Of a DNA stretch of 61,299 nucleotides, positions 1-7,414 are shown in pieces. Under the pieces are notes generated by a model, which was not told where the DNA came from, made no database searches, and saw only the letters and a program-made list of their open reading frames with translations. The position numbers and the translations under genes were made by a program. This DNA comes from Streptococcus suis (GTDB lineage Bacteria > Bacillota > Bacilli > Lactobacillales > Streptococcaceae): contig NZ_POJD01000160.1 in NCBI RefSeq assembly GCF_002960445.1, positions 1-61,299 on the forward strand. Direction: 5' to 3'. How positions within the stretch are numbered: position 1 is the first letter of the stretch; every line of letters begins with the position of its first letter.

Positions 1-360
1 TTTTGTTATCAAAAAACACAGTAAAGTACAGTTGCCTATTCGTTCAAAATTGCCATTTTGTCAATAATGGTTGCGAGATTTGATTTCTATTTGCTCAAAA
101 TGGGCAAAATGACAAAATAGCAAAACCCTCAGCGATTGCTGGGGGCTTTCTTTGTTTGCCAAAAATACAGTAAAGTAGAGTAGGCATGCCCCAAAAGATT
201 TAGAATTTCTTGTTGGGGCAAAATTGGGGCATAAGTTTAAAACTTACCAATATTAACCAGTCAGAATTGTTCGTTTTTACTACTTATGAACACTATTAGA
301 ACAAGATTTTCTACTATTATAATACTTATGAAATTATCATCTATTAAAAGGATGCGGTAA
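1..360. other. Non-coding start of window; possible element-end debris
   Basis: No credible gene is seen. Two near-identical motifs built on acagtaaagta lie at about 15-36 and 167-186, flanking a hairpin (ccctcagc/gctgggggc, about 125-147). Two ggggca motifs with an A/T-rich spacer follow at about 214-233. Paired short direct repeats and ggggca motifs like these are often found beside tyrosine-integrase genes at the ends of integrated elements, so this could be the edge or scar of one; that is inference, and no integrase is visible here. A -10-like TATAAT is at 318-323. Confidence 0.3.
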
Positions 361-363
361 AAT

Positions 364-386
364 AAAAAGGTCCAGTGGACCTTTTT
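364..386. terminator. Perfect palindromic bidirectional terminator
   Basis: Eleven-base arms (aaaaaggtcca / tggaccttttt) separated by one base, with A-run and T-run on the two sides. It is the first of four consecutive hairpins up to 524; no gene ends nearby on either strand within the window. Confidence 0.6.
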
Positions 387-403
387 ATCTTTTGCTTGAA
401 AAC

Positions 404-466
404 AGGAGAGCAAAACCAGTCTGGGAATAGACTGTTTTATCCCTCGCTTAAAAACAAAAGAGCGAG
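404..466. repeat. Two further tandem hairpins
   Basis: One hairpin pairs aaaaccagtct with agactgtttt (one bulge); the next pairs cctcgct with agcgagg. The first resembles the aaacagtct/agactgttt hairpin inside the mosaic repeats at 19999-20024 and 55129-55154, linking this cluster to that repeat family. Confidence 0.5.
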
Positions 467-476
467 GCTAAGCATC

Positions 477-524
477 AAAAAGCCCGTCATATCAAGCTTT
501 CTAGCTTGTTCGACGGGCTTTTTT
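477..524. terminator. Strong terminator with nested hairpin
   Basis: aaaaagcccgtc pairs with gacgggcttttt, and the loop holds a second palindrome (caagct/agcttg). It has T-runs on both strands, so could stop transcription in either direction. Confidence 0.65.
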
Positions 525-544
525 CTGTGTTTTGGGGCTCCCAG

Positions 545-715
545 AGTCAGGGGAGTGACTCTGAGAGGTTGAATATTGAGCAAAAGACTTTTGCTTCAAA
601 TAGTCAGGGGAGTGACTCTGAGAGGTTGAATATTGAGCAAAAGACTTTTGCTTCAAATAGTCAGGGAAGTGACTCTGAGAGGTTGGATATTGAGCAAAAG
701 ACTCTTGAATCAATA
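545..715. repeat. Three tandem copies of a 57-bp BOX-B-like unit
   Basis: Copies begin at 545, 602 and 659 with exact 57-bp period; copies 1 and 2 are nearly identical and copy 3 has a few changes. Each unit holds a palindrome agtca/tgact, a linker gaggttgaatattgagc and a second palindrome agcaaaag/cttttgct. The linker resembles GGTTGGAAATAGAGC in the other repeats of this window. Because 57 is a multiple of three, both strands stay open across the array (506-748 plus, 501-737 minus), but neither reading looks like a real protein. Confidence 0.8.
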
Positions 716-781
716 AGGGGTAAAAAAGAAGAAACAACCAGTAGCTGATTATTCCTCCGATAGTATATTATTTGAATCAAT

Positions 782-1054
782 TTATTTTTCTTCGTCTGAG
801 CCAAGTGCTGCTTGCTGCAACAAGTGGTTGTAGTTATCTTCGTCTTCCTGGTTGTCACGAACGACTTTTGAAACCGTAAAGGATGATGAAATCAAACCAA
901 CAGAACCCATGAGATAGTAGCCTTTAACCATGAGAGGCTCTTTCAGCGTATAAAGACCAATCAAGATCAAGGCAACGAAGAAGATGAAGGAAGCCCAAGC
1001 CATTAAGGTAAAGGCAGGTGTATTACGGTAAATTTTCTTTTTCACTTTATTCAT
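782..1054 (-). CDS. Small YiaA/YiaB-like two-helix membrane protein
   Basis: A 90-residue protein with two predicted membrane helices (about residues 13-36 and 44-66) and a charged tail ending in GSDEEK. The helix pair with a short loop resembles the YiaAB two-helix domain family, whose function is not established. I chose the ATG at 1054 because it is preceded by a GGAGA site 8 bases upstream; longer in-frame versions run back through the promoter. Monocistronic, transcribed toward the repeat cluster at 364-715. Confidence 0.7.
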   Translation of the reverse strand: MNKVKKKIYRNTPAFTLMAWASFIFFVALILIGLYTLKEPLMVKGYYLMGSVGLISSSFTVSKVVRDNQEDEDNYNHLLQQAALGSDEEK

Positions 1055-1082
1055 AAAAAGAATCTCCATTTTGTTTTTCACT

Positions 1083-1111
1083 AGTATAGCATGAATAGTT
1101 TGACCTAACAA
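1083..1111 (-). promoter_or_regulatory. Promoter of the YiaAB-like gene
   Basis: On the minus strand TTGTTA (1106-1111) and TATACT (1083-1088) are separated by 17 bp, upstream of the ATG at 1054. Confidence 0.6.
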
Positions 1112-1153
1112 GTTAGTTTTCATAAGAAAGTGTGACAGCGGAAAGAATAGCAA

Positions 1154-1178
1154 AAAAACCAGTCAAGGACCGGTTTTT
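1154..1178. terminator. Orphan terminator-like hairpin
   Basis: aaaaaccagtc pairs with gaccggttttt with one mismatch. It lies between divergent promoters, so no obvious gene ends here. Confidence 0.45.
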
Positions 1179-1258
1179 AAGGAGATTTATGAAAAATTTT
1201 AGGATACACTTATAGTATAACCGAATTTTCAGATAATTCATCGGTCTTTAGACCTATT

Positions 1259-1286
1259 TTGTTAAAAAACAAACTTTTGTTATAAT
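1259..1286 (+). promoter_or_regulatory. Promoter of the GNAT gene at 1314
   Basis: TTGTTA (1259-1264), 16-bp spacer, TATAAT (1281-1286); an AGAGGAGA ribosome site follows before the ATG at 1314. Confidence 0.65.
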
Positions 1287-1313
1287 AGAGAATAAAATTA
1301 AGAGGAGATTTTT

Positions 1314-1781
1314 ATGACCATACGTAAAGCTACACAATCAGATATTCCAGTATTAAATGAATTATTGCAAGATATTTTACAGGTTCACCATCTTGCTCGA
1401 CCAGATATTTTTAAGAGTGAGGGTCAAAAATATTCTGAGGAAGAATTAAGGCAGTTATTGGACAATCCTGCTAAGTCAGTTTTTGTTTATGAACTGGAAG
1501 GTCAAGTTGTTGGTCATCTTTTTTGTGAAATCACGACTGCGACTGGTGATGTATTAGAACCAGTCAAGACCTTGTATATTGATGATCTGTGTGTGGCTAG
1601 TTCTGCGCGTGGTCAAAAAATTGGTGAGCAATTGTATACATTTGCTCTCTCTTATGCCAAGGAGCAAGGCTGCCACAATCTAACCTTGGATGTATTGGCA
1701 GACAATGCGGGGGCTGTTCGCTTTTATGACCGTTTGGGTATGAAACCACAAAAATTCCGTATGGAGCAACTAATTGATTAA
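1314..1781 (+). CDS. GNAT family N-acetyltransferase
   Basis: A 155-residue protein matching the full length of a single GNAT domain. The region around LYIDDLCVASSARGQKIGEQLY is the acetyl-CoA-binding motif A (R/Q-x-x-G-x-G/A: RGQKIG), followed by the LTLDVLADNAGAVRFYDRLGM block typical of motif B. The acceptor substrate cannot be told from sequence; small-molecule or protein amines are both possible. It has its own promoter and RBS and shares a bidirectional terminator with convergent mvaA. Confidence 0.85.
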   Translation: MTIRKATQSDIPVLNELLQDILQVHHLARPDIFKSEGQKYSEEELRQLLDNPAKSVFVYELEGQVVGHLFCEITTATGDVLEPVKTLYIDDLCVASSARGQKIGEQLYTFALSYAKEQGCHNLTLDVLADNAGAVRFYDRLGMKPQKFRMEQLID

Positions 1782-1807
1782 AAAAAGAGGGGGTTCCCTC
1801 TTTTTTA
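1781..1807. terminator. Bidirectional terminator between GNAT gene and mvaA
   Basis: aaaaaagaggg and ccctctttttt form a perfect stem around a short loop. It overlaps the stop codons of both convergent genes. Confidence 0.85.
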
Positions 1808-3064
1808 GTGTTCTCTCATTTTTGCCAACAGTTTTTGTGCAGTTTCAAGGTTGCTGTGTTTTTCTTTGCGCAGGAGTTGGGCTAATTGGTCCACTTCATA
1901 TTCCTCAGCGCCAGCAAGCAGGGCTAGGGATTTGGCATGGAGTTTCATGTGTCCCGCCTGAATGCCAGAGGTGACTAGGGCACGCAGGGCTGCAAAGTTT
2001 TGACAGAGGCCAACTGAAGCGATGATGGAGGCCAGTTGGCGGGCCTTGGGCAGGTTGAGCAGGTCAAAAGCAACTGCCACCTTGGGATTGAGTCCAATGG
2101 AGCCACCGACCGATGCAATCGGAAGGGGCAGGGTGATGGAGCCGACCACATGCTCCCCGTCAATTGTCCAAGTGGATAGCCCTTTGTATTGTCCATCACG
2201 ACTGGCATAAGCATGTGCGCCAGCCTCCACCGCCCGCCAGTCGTTTCCAGTCGCAATCACCACGGCGTCGATACCGTTAAAAATCCCCTTGTTATGGGTC
2301 GCAGCACGATAAGGGTCCACCTGGGCCAGTTTGCTAGCCAGGGCGATTTTTTGAGCAGTTTCTTGGGCAATAGCCGAGCTAGTTGCTAGGCTGGATATGG
2401 AAAGACGGCACTGGGCAGTGACCAGGGATTCCGTTGCGTAGTTGGAAAGAATACCCATCAAGGCCTGTCCATTGCTAAGTACTTCCAAGTCATCCTTAAT
2501 GGCTTCCAGCATATTATTGAGAATATTGGCACCCATGGCTTCTTGAACATCCACCTGAAGATAGACAATCAGAAATTCCTCCTTGCTTTCCACCGTCAAA
2601 TCACGGGCACCACCGCCTCTTTTGACAATTGATGGGTGGGCTTGATTGGCAGTTTCTAAAATATTGTCCTTTTGGTCAAGAATAGCTTGTTTTGCTCTGC
2701 TATGGTCAGGAACATCAAAAAGTGCTACCTGCCCAATCATGATGCGGTTGTTGATGGTGGTTGTAAAACCGCCAGACCGGGCAATGATTTTGGCTCCGAA
2801 AGAGGCAGCTGCAACCACAGAAGGTTCTTCTGTCACCATCGGTACAGAATACATTTGTCCATCCACAAGCAGTTCAGGCAGAACAGAGAAGGGTAGGGAA
2901 AATGTTCCCAGATGATTTTCCGCCATCTTGCCTGCAATTGCTTCAGGCAGGTTTTCGTCTTTGTAAAGAATGTCTAGGTTATCTTCGGATAGGGAACGAT
3001 GGTTATGGAGAATATCAATGCGTTCTTGACGTGATTTTTTATAGAATCCTGAGAAATGTGCCAT
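1805..3064 (-). CDS. mvaA: Hydroxymethylglutaryl-CoA reductase (class II)
   Basis: A 419-residue enzyme that converts HMG-CoA to mevalonate, the committed step of the mevalonate route to isoprenoids (undecaprenyl carrier, quinones). Class II features are visible: ENHLGTFSLPFSV near residue 50, TEEPSVVAAAS with the expected catalytic Glu at 80, EAMGANILNNMLE near 175, ATGNDWRAVEAGAHAYA near 270, and the C-terminal GHMKLH with the catalytic His. It lies downstream of thiolase and mvaS on the same strand, but a mosaic repeat and a hairpin (3094-3121) separate it from mvaS, so it may be expressed separately or attenuated. Confidence 0.95.
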   Translation of the reverse strand: MAHFSGFYKKSRQERIDILHNHRSLSEDNLDILYKDENLPEAIAGKMAENHLGTFSLPFSVLPELLVDGQMYSVPMVTEEPSVVAAASFGAKIIARSGGFTTTINNRIMIGQVALFDVPDHSRAKQAILDQKDNILETANQAHPSIVKRGGGARDLTVESKEEFLIVYLQVDVQEAMGANILNNMLEAIKDDLEVLSNGQALMGILSNYATESLVTAQCRLSISSLATSSAIAQETAQKIALASKLAQVDPYRAATHNKGIFNGIDAVVIATGNDWRAVEAGAHAYASRDGQYKGLSTWTIDGEHVVGSITLPLPIASVGGSIGLNPKVAVAFDLLNLPKARQLASIIASVGLCQNFAALRALVTSGIQAGHMKLHAKSLALLAGAEEYEVDQLAQLLRKEKHSNLETAQKLLAKMREH

Positions 3065-3093
3065 GATTTCCTCTTTCTAATTTCTAAAGAAAA

Positions 3094-3121
3094 GCGCCCT
3101 TGGATGAGAGCCAAAGGGCGC
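3094..3121 (-). terminator. Hairpin ahead of mvaA (terminator or attenuator)
   Basis: gcgcccttgg pairs with ccaaagggcgc with one bulged base. Read on the minus strand it is followed by ttttcttt, as in a Rho-independent terminator, and lies 30 bases before the mvaA start codon. It could end the upstream transcript or attenuate mvaA. Confidence 0.5.
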
Positions 3122-3128
3122 CGTTTTG

Positions 3129-3485
3129 GGGAGCGGGAAAGAACTTGACTGATAGAAAAGAGTTTTCCTCGCTTCCAAACAATAGGCTCGGGCTAAAATA
3201 GTCTACTGGACTATTTTAGCCCGCCCCCGCATAGTTCCAACTGTCTGGGAGACAGTTGGAAGTTGGAAATAGAGCGAACATTGTTCGCAACAGTCGAAAT
3301 GGTCAGATTTAGAGTGTGGTAACACGAATTGCTGAGATTTGCTTTGCAAATCTTATCTCCAACCTTTAACAGTCTCCTAGACTGTTAAACCCAATCAACC
3401 ACTGCGCTGAGATGTTGACGCTAACTGTGAAAAGTGTGCTGGAAATTCGATCAGCCTATCATTCATTATTCCAATGAATGATAGG
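3129..3485. repeat. Mosaic repeat copy A (BOX-like, multi-hairpin)
   Basis: Shares with 19929-20216 and with the reverse strand of 54881-55224 the opening gggagcgggaaagaact, the core ttggaaatagagcgaac then ttgttcgcaacagtcg, and the closing caatcaaccactgcgctgag. Copy A has perfect hairpins at 3190-3222 (14-bp stem), 3235-3261 (12-bp stem), 3274-3288, 3366-3388 and 3456-3484. The stems differ in sequence from the equivalent hairpins in the other copies. It fills the whole mvaS-mvaA gap. Confidence 0.85.
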
Positions 3486-3493
3486 TAAAATGC

Positions 3494-4648
3494 TTATTTA
3501 CGATAAATCCGTTTGTGCTTATCTACTTGGATAAGGGCAAATGGTGTTGGGTCTACGGGTAGGTCGGTAGCCGTACCTGTTTCGTCCAGGTTAATTTCTT
3601 GGAAGAAGATATTTTCGTATTCCTCAACGCTGATTTTTTTGCGTTGGTTGAGTTTTTCTAAGCGGTTTTCTTCTAATTGACTTTGGAAACCATCCACCAG
3701 CTGACCGCTGAAAATTTCACAGACAGCACCACTACCATAGCTATAGAAGAGGATTTGATCCCCTGCCTCAAGCGCTCTGCTATTTTCCAAAAGGGAAAGG
3801 AGTGAGAGGAAGATGGAGCCGGTGTAGATGTTGCCGACAAGCTTGTTATAGACGATAGCTTCTTGGAAACGTTCTGTCAAACGGTTGAGGGTTTCTTCAT
3901 CTTTGGCAATGGCTTGCAAACCTTTGAGCCCTTGCTTAGAGAAAGGAATGTGCAAGCACATGGCTGCAAAATCCTGCAAGGACTTGCCAGTTTTCTTCTG
4001 GTAGTAGGCAAAGGTCGTGGTCAAGCAGTCAGTGTATTGCTCAGTAGAGAAGCGACCGTCAACACGAGGGTACTTGTCGTAGTTTGGTCTCCAGAAGTCG
4101 TAGATATCGCGGGTCTGGCAGACATTGTCATTGTTGAGGACCAAAATGCGTGGATTTGCTGTAACTAACATGGCAACAGCTCCAGCGCCCTGAGTTGGTT
4201 CACCGCCAGAAGCTGCTCCATACTTGGCAATGTCGCTGGCAATCACCAAGACTTTTGATTCAGGGAATTGAGCGATGTGGCTCTTGGCTAAGCTTAGTCC
4301 AGCAGTAGCTCCATAACAAGCCTCTTTCATCTCGATGGAACGAGCGAAGGGCTGGATACCGAGCAGACCGTGGATGGATACAGCAGCAGCCTTACTTTGA
4401 TCGACGCTTGATTCTGTACCGACGATGAGCATGTCGATGGTTTGCTTATCTTCTTCGGTCAAAATAGCTGCGGCAGCCTGGGCACCAAGGGTAACAATAT
4501 CTTGTGTAACAGGTGCGACAGCCATTTCTGACTGGAGAAGTCCAACTTTGTATTTATTGGGATCAATGTTGCGGGCTTGGGCCAAATCAGCCAAATCTAA
4601 AACATAATCGGGTGCCGCAAAGCCGATTTTATCAATACCGATATTCAT
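3494..4648 (-). CDS. mvaS: Hydroxymethylglutaryl-CoA synthase
   Basis: A 384-residue enzyme that condenses acetoacetyl-CoA with acetyl-CoA to HMG-CoA. By residue count the catalytic triad is in place: Glu79 (GTESSVDQSKA), Cys111 (KEACYGATAGL) and His233 (CLHIPFSKQGLKGL), the same numbering as known for the Enterococcus enzyme. Length is normal for bacterial MvaS. It starts 28 bases after the thiolase stop and is probably cotranscribed with it; the two supply the substrate for MvaA. Confidence 0.95.
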   Translation of the reverse strand: MNIGIDKIGFAAPDYVLDLADLAQARNIDPNKYKVGLLQSEMAVAPVTQDIVTLGAQAAAAILTEEDKQTIDMLIVGTESSVDQSKAAAVSIHGLLGIQPFARSIEMKEACYGATAGLSLAKSHIAQFPESKVLVIASDIAKYGAASGGEPTQGAGAVAMLVTANPRILVLNNDNVCQTRDIYDFWRPNYDKYPRVDGRFSTEQYTDCLTTTFAYYQKKTGKSLQDFAAMCLHIPFSKQGLKGLQAIAKDEETLNRLTERFQEAIVYNKLVGNIYTGSIFLSLLSLLENSRALEAGDQILFYSYGSGAVCEIFSGQLVDGFQSQLEENRLEKLNQRKKISVEEYENIFFQEINLDETGTATDLPVDPTPFALIQVDKHKRIYRK

Positions 4649-4676
4649 AATTTATCCTTTGTTTACAAGTGATCGT

Positions 4677-5861
4677 TTACTGTTTTTGTGCATTGGAAAC
4701 GATAAGGGAAATTCCCTGACCGCCCCCAATACAGAGGGCACACAGTCCCAGTTCTTTGTCTTGCTTGATGAGTTCGTGGATGAGGGTCACCAAAATCCGA
4801 CTGCCGCTGGCTCCGATTGGATGACCAAGTGCGATAGCACCACCGTTGACATTGACTTTTGTAGTGTCAATTCCTAATTGGTCAACAACTGGAATGGACT
4901 GGGCTGCGAAGGCTTCGTTCAACTCGAACAAGTCAATATCTTCTACAGTTTTACCGATTTTTTCAAGAGCTTTTTTGCTCGCAGTTACTGGCCCCATGCC
5001 CATAAGAGCAGGGTCTAGACCACTGGTTGCATAGCTTTCCATATAGGCTAGTGGTTCAATGTTCAACTGCTTTGCTTTTTCTTCAGACATAAGCACAAGG
5101 ACTGCGCAGCCATCATTGATACCTGAGGCATTGGCAGCTGTGACCGTACCGTCTTTTTTGAAGGCAGGTCGAAGTGTTGCTAATTTATCAAGTGGGGTCA
5201 GACGAGGATATTCATCTTGGTCAAAGATGATTTCGCCCTTTCTACTTTTTAGCGTAATAGGAACAATCTCATCTGCGAAGCGCCCTTCGGCAATGGCCTT
5301 GGCAGCTTTTTCTTGACTGCTGTAGGCAAAGGCATCTTGTGCTTCACGACTGATTTGGTAGCGTTCGGCAACATTTTCCGCCGTAATACCCATGTGGTAG
5401 TCATTGAAGGCGTCTGTCAGACCGTCTATCAGCATGGAATCTTCTAAGCTGATATGACCAAATTTGCTACCAAATCGGCTGGATTTGGATAGGTAGGCAG
5501 CCTGGCTCATGATTTCAATACCTCCGGCAACAACTACATCGTTGTCGCCTAGTAGGATGGATTGGGCGGCCAGGAGGACTGATTTTAGCCCAGAGCCACA
5601 AACCTTATTGACACAGTAGGCAGAGGTGGTTTCTGGAAGTCCAGCCTTGAGAGCAATCTGGCGAGCAATATTTTGTCCGTGACCAGCAGAAAGGACGTTA
5701 CCAAAGATTACTTCGTCGATAAGGTCAGCTGGGATGTGTTTATTTTGTAGAGCAGCTTCAAGGACCTGGGCCCCCAAATCAGCGATGTTTATATCTTTTA
5801 GACTACCTCCGAAACTGCCAATGGCAGAACGGTAGGCAGACACGATAGCTACTTTTTGCAT
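4677..5861 (-). CDS. Acetyl-CoA C-acetyltransferase (thiolase)
   Basis: A 394-residue thiolase condensing two acetyl-CoA to acetoacetyl-CoA. Visible catalytic parts are Cys88 (AYCVNKVCGSGLKS), the GHPIGASGSR block with the catalytic His near 350, and a C-terminal CIGGGQG with the second Cys. It is the first gene of the mevalonate string (thiolase, mvaS, mvaA), which supports a biosynthetic role over fatty-acid breakdown. The minus-strand promoter has an extended -10 (TGGTATAAT, TATAAT at 5910-5915) and the gene a clear AGGAG ribosome site. Confidence 0.93.
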   Translation of the reverse strand: MQKVAIVSAYRSAIGSFGGSLKDINIADLGAQVLEAALQNKHIPADLIDEVIFGNVLSAGHGQNIARQIALKAGLPETTSAYCVNKVCGSGLKSVLLAAQSILLGDNDVVVAGGIEIMSQAAYLSKSSRFGSKFGHISLEDSMLIDGLTDAFNDYHMGITAENVAERYQISREAQDAFAYSSQEKAAKAIAEGRFADEIVPITLKSRKGEIIFDQDEYPRLTPLDKLATLRPAFKKDGTVTAANASGINDGCAVLVLMSEEKAKQLNIEPLAYMESYATSGLDPALMGMGPVTASKKALEKIGKTVEDIDLFELNEAFAAQSIPVVDQLGIDTTKVNVNGGAIALGHPIGASGSRILVTLIHELIKQDKELGLCALCIGGGQGISLIVSNAQKQ

Positions 5862-6086
5862 GATAACTCCTATATGGTATCGTTTTGAACTGTCGTGTTC
5901 AGCCCAACTATTATACCATGATTTTATTTTTTTTCATAAGAAGAAAGATAGGTCTACAGACTGAATTTACATGTAAGTGAATGAAAGCGTAAACAGATTG
6001 TGGAAAAGCTAGCATTTTTTTACATTTTCGTGTAAAATAGAGAAGTATAAGAGGGAAACCTCAAAATATAAAGGAGAATCCAAATA

Positions 6087-6779
6087 ATGGTAAAATTGGT
6101 TTTTGCTCGCCATGGTGAGTCTGAATGGAACAAAGCTAACCTTTTCACTGGTTGGGCTGATGTTGATTTGTCTGAGAAAGGTACTCAACAAGCGATTGAC
6201 GCTGGTAAATTGATCAAAGAAGCAGGTATTGATTTTGACCTAGCTTTTACATCAGTATTGAAACGCGCTATCAAGACAACAAACTTGGCTCTTGAAGCTG
6301 CAGATCAATTGTGGGTACCAGTTGAAAAATCATGGCGTTTGAACGAGCGTCACTACGGCGGTTTGACTGGCTTGAACAAGGCTGAAGCAGCAGCAGAATT
6401 TGGTGATGATCAAGTTCATATCTGGCGTCGTTCTTATGATACTTTGCCACCAGAAATGGCTAAGGATCATGAGCATTCAGCGCACACTGACCGTCGTTAT
6501 GCTCACCTTGACGGTTCTGTTATCCCAGATGCAGAAAACTTGAAAGTAACGCTTGAGCGCGCACTTCCATTCTGGGAAGACAAGATTGCTCCAGCTTTGA
6601 AAGATGGTAAAAACGTATTCGTAGGTGCACATGGTAACTCAATCCGTGCCCTTGTAAAACACATCAAAGGCTTGTCTGATGATGAAATCATGGATGTGGA
6701 AATTCCAAACTTCCCACCACTTGTTTTCGAATTGGATGAAAACTTGAACATTGTGAAAGAGTACTACTTGGAAGCATAA
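6087..6779 (+). CDS. gpmA: 2,3-bisphosphoglycerate-dependent phosphoglycerate mutase
   Basis: A 230-residue glycolytic enzyme that interconverts 3- and 2-phosphoglycerate. The phosphohistidine motif RHGESEWN is at residues 8-15, [14 protein letters not shown] near 85-98 carries the acid/base Glu, and [10 protein letters not shown] near 180 carries the second His. Codon use is that of a highly expressed gene. It has an AAGGAGA ribosome site, its own terminator at 6787-6812, and stands alone. Confidence 0.97.
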   Translation: MVKLVFARHGESEWNKANLFTGWADVDLSEKGTQQAIDAGKLIKEAGIDFDLAFTSVLKRAIKTTNLALEAADQLWVPVEKSWRLNERHYGGLTGLNKAEAAAEFGDDQVHIWRRSYDTLPPEMAKDHEHSAHTDRRYAHLDGSVIPDAENLKVTLERALPFWEDKIAPALKDGKNVFVGAHGNSIRALVKHIKGLSDDEIMDVEIPNFPPLVFELDENLNIVKEYYLEA

Positions 6780-6786
6780 TTCATTG

Positions 6787-6812
6787 ACACCTGAGCTTGC
6801 TCAGGTGTTTTT
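6787..6812 (+). terminator. gpmA terminator
   Basis: acacctgag pairs with ctcaggtgt around a short loop, followed by a T-run. Confidence 0.8.
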
Positions 6813-6883
6813 GCATACTGAGTAGGAGTTTTATTACAGAAAATGTGCTATACTAAATCTATCAAATAATAAAGGAGTTCAAT

Positions 6884-7267
6884 ATGGCTAGTAAAAAAAT
6901 GTTGCATGCTTGTTTGCGTGTTGAAAACTTAGAAGCATCTCAGAAATTTTATGAAGAGGCTTTCGGATTTAAAGAAACTCGTCGAAAAGATTACCCAGAG
7001 CATAAGTTTACCTTGGTCTACTTGGCACTTGACGGTGATGACTTTGAGATTGAGTTGACCTATAACTATGATCACGGTCCTTATATTGTAGGAGATGGTT
7101 TCTCACACCTGGCCCTTTCTTCCGATGATTTGGAAGGTGATAATGCCAAGCATAAGGAGCTGGGCTATCCAACGACAGACATTAAGGGCTTGCCAGGTAG
7201 TCCAGGTCGCTACTATTTTGTGACAGATCCAGATGGCTACCGTGTAGAAGTCATCCGCGCTAATTAA
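6884..7267 (+). CDS. gloA: Lactoylglutathione lyase (glyoxalase I)
   Basis: A 127-residue single VOC-fold protein that isomerises the methylglyoxal-thiol adduct. The four metal ligands of the family fall at His8, Glu57, His75 and Glu122 (HACLRVENLEASQKFY; FEIELTYNYD; FSHLAL; GYRVEVI). Lies directly after gpmA, a fitting site for detoxification of a glycolytic by-product, though each has its own terminator. A -10-like TATACT is at 6849-6854 and an AAGGAG site precedes the ATG. Confidence 0.93.
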   Translation: MASKKMLHACLRVENLEASQKFYEEAFGFKETRRKDYPEHKFTLVYLALDGDDFEIELTYNYDHGPYIVGDGFSHLALSSDDLEGDNAKHKELGYPTTDIKGLPGSPGRYYFVTDPDGYRVEVIRAN

Positions 7268-7274
7268 GCTTAAA

Positions 7275-7299
7275 AGATTGCCTCGGCAGTCTTTTTTTT
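7275..7299 (+). terminator. gloA terminator
   Basis: agattgcc pairs with ggcagtct (one G-U) and is followed by eight or more Ts. Confidence 0.75.
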
Positions 7300-7350
7300 C
7301 TATGAACAGGAAGAATGTTCGTTTTGAGGGGTGAACAATTTTTGATATGC

Positions 7351-7379
7351 TTGACAGAAAGAGAATAAACCTATATTAT
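7351..7379 (+). promoter_or_regulatory. pgdA promoter
   Basis: TTGACA (7351-7356), 17-bp spacer, TATTAT (7374-7379). The predicted transcript start (about 7386) decides the start codon of the gene that follows. Confidence 0.65.
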
Positions 7380-7414
7380 AGTATCAGGTGAATATGAAAA
7401 GGAATGAATATAAA

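Noticed and set aside
375..572. 65-residue reading across the hairpin cluster
   Set aside because: It consists of two terminators and a hairpin; no ribosome site or family resemblance.
545..715. CRISPR-like repetition
   Set aside because: Units are contiguous with no unique spacers, and no cas genes are in the window.
506..748. 80-residue plus-strand reading and the opposite 78-residue minus-strand reading across the 57-bp array
   Set aside because: Both are open only because the unit length is a multiple of three; there is no ribosome site, composition is odd, and the sequence is explained as structured repeat DNA.
1188..1214. Eight-codon peptide (MKNFRIHL) after AAGGAGA
   Set aside because: A good ribosome site and ATG are present, but no promoter or conservation can be shown; it sits just after an orphan terminator.
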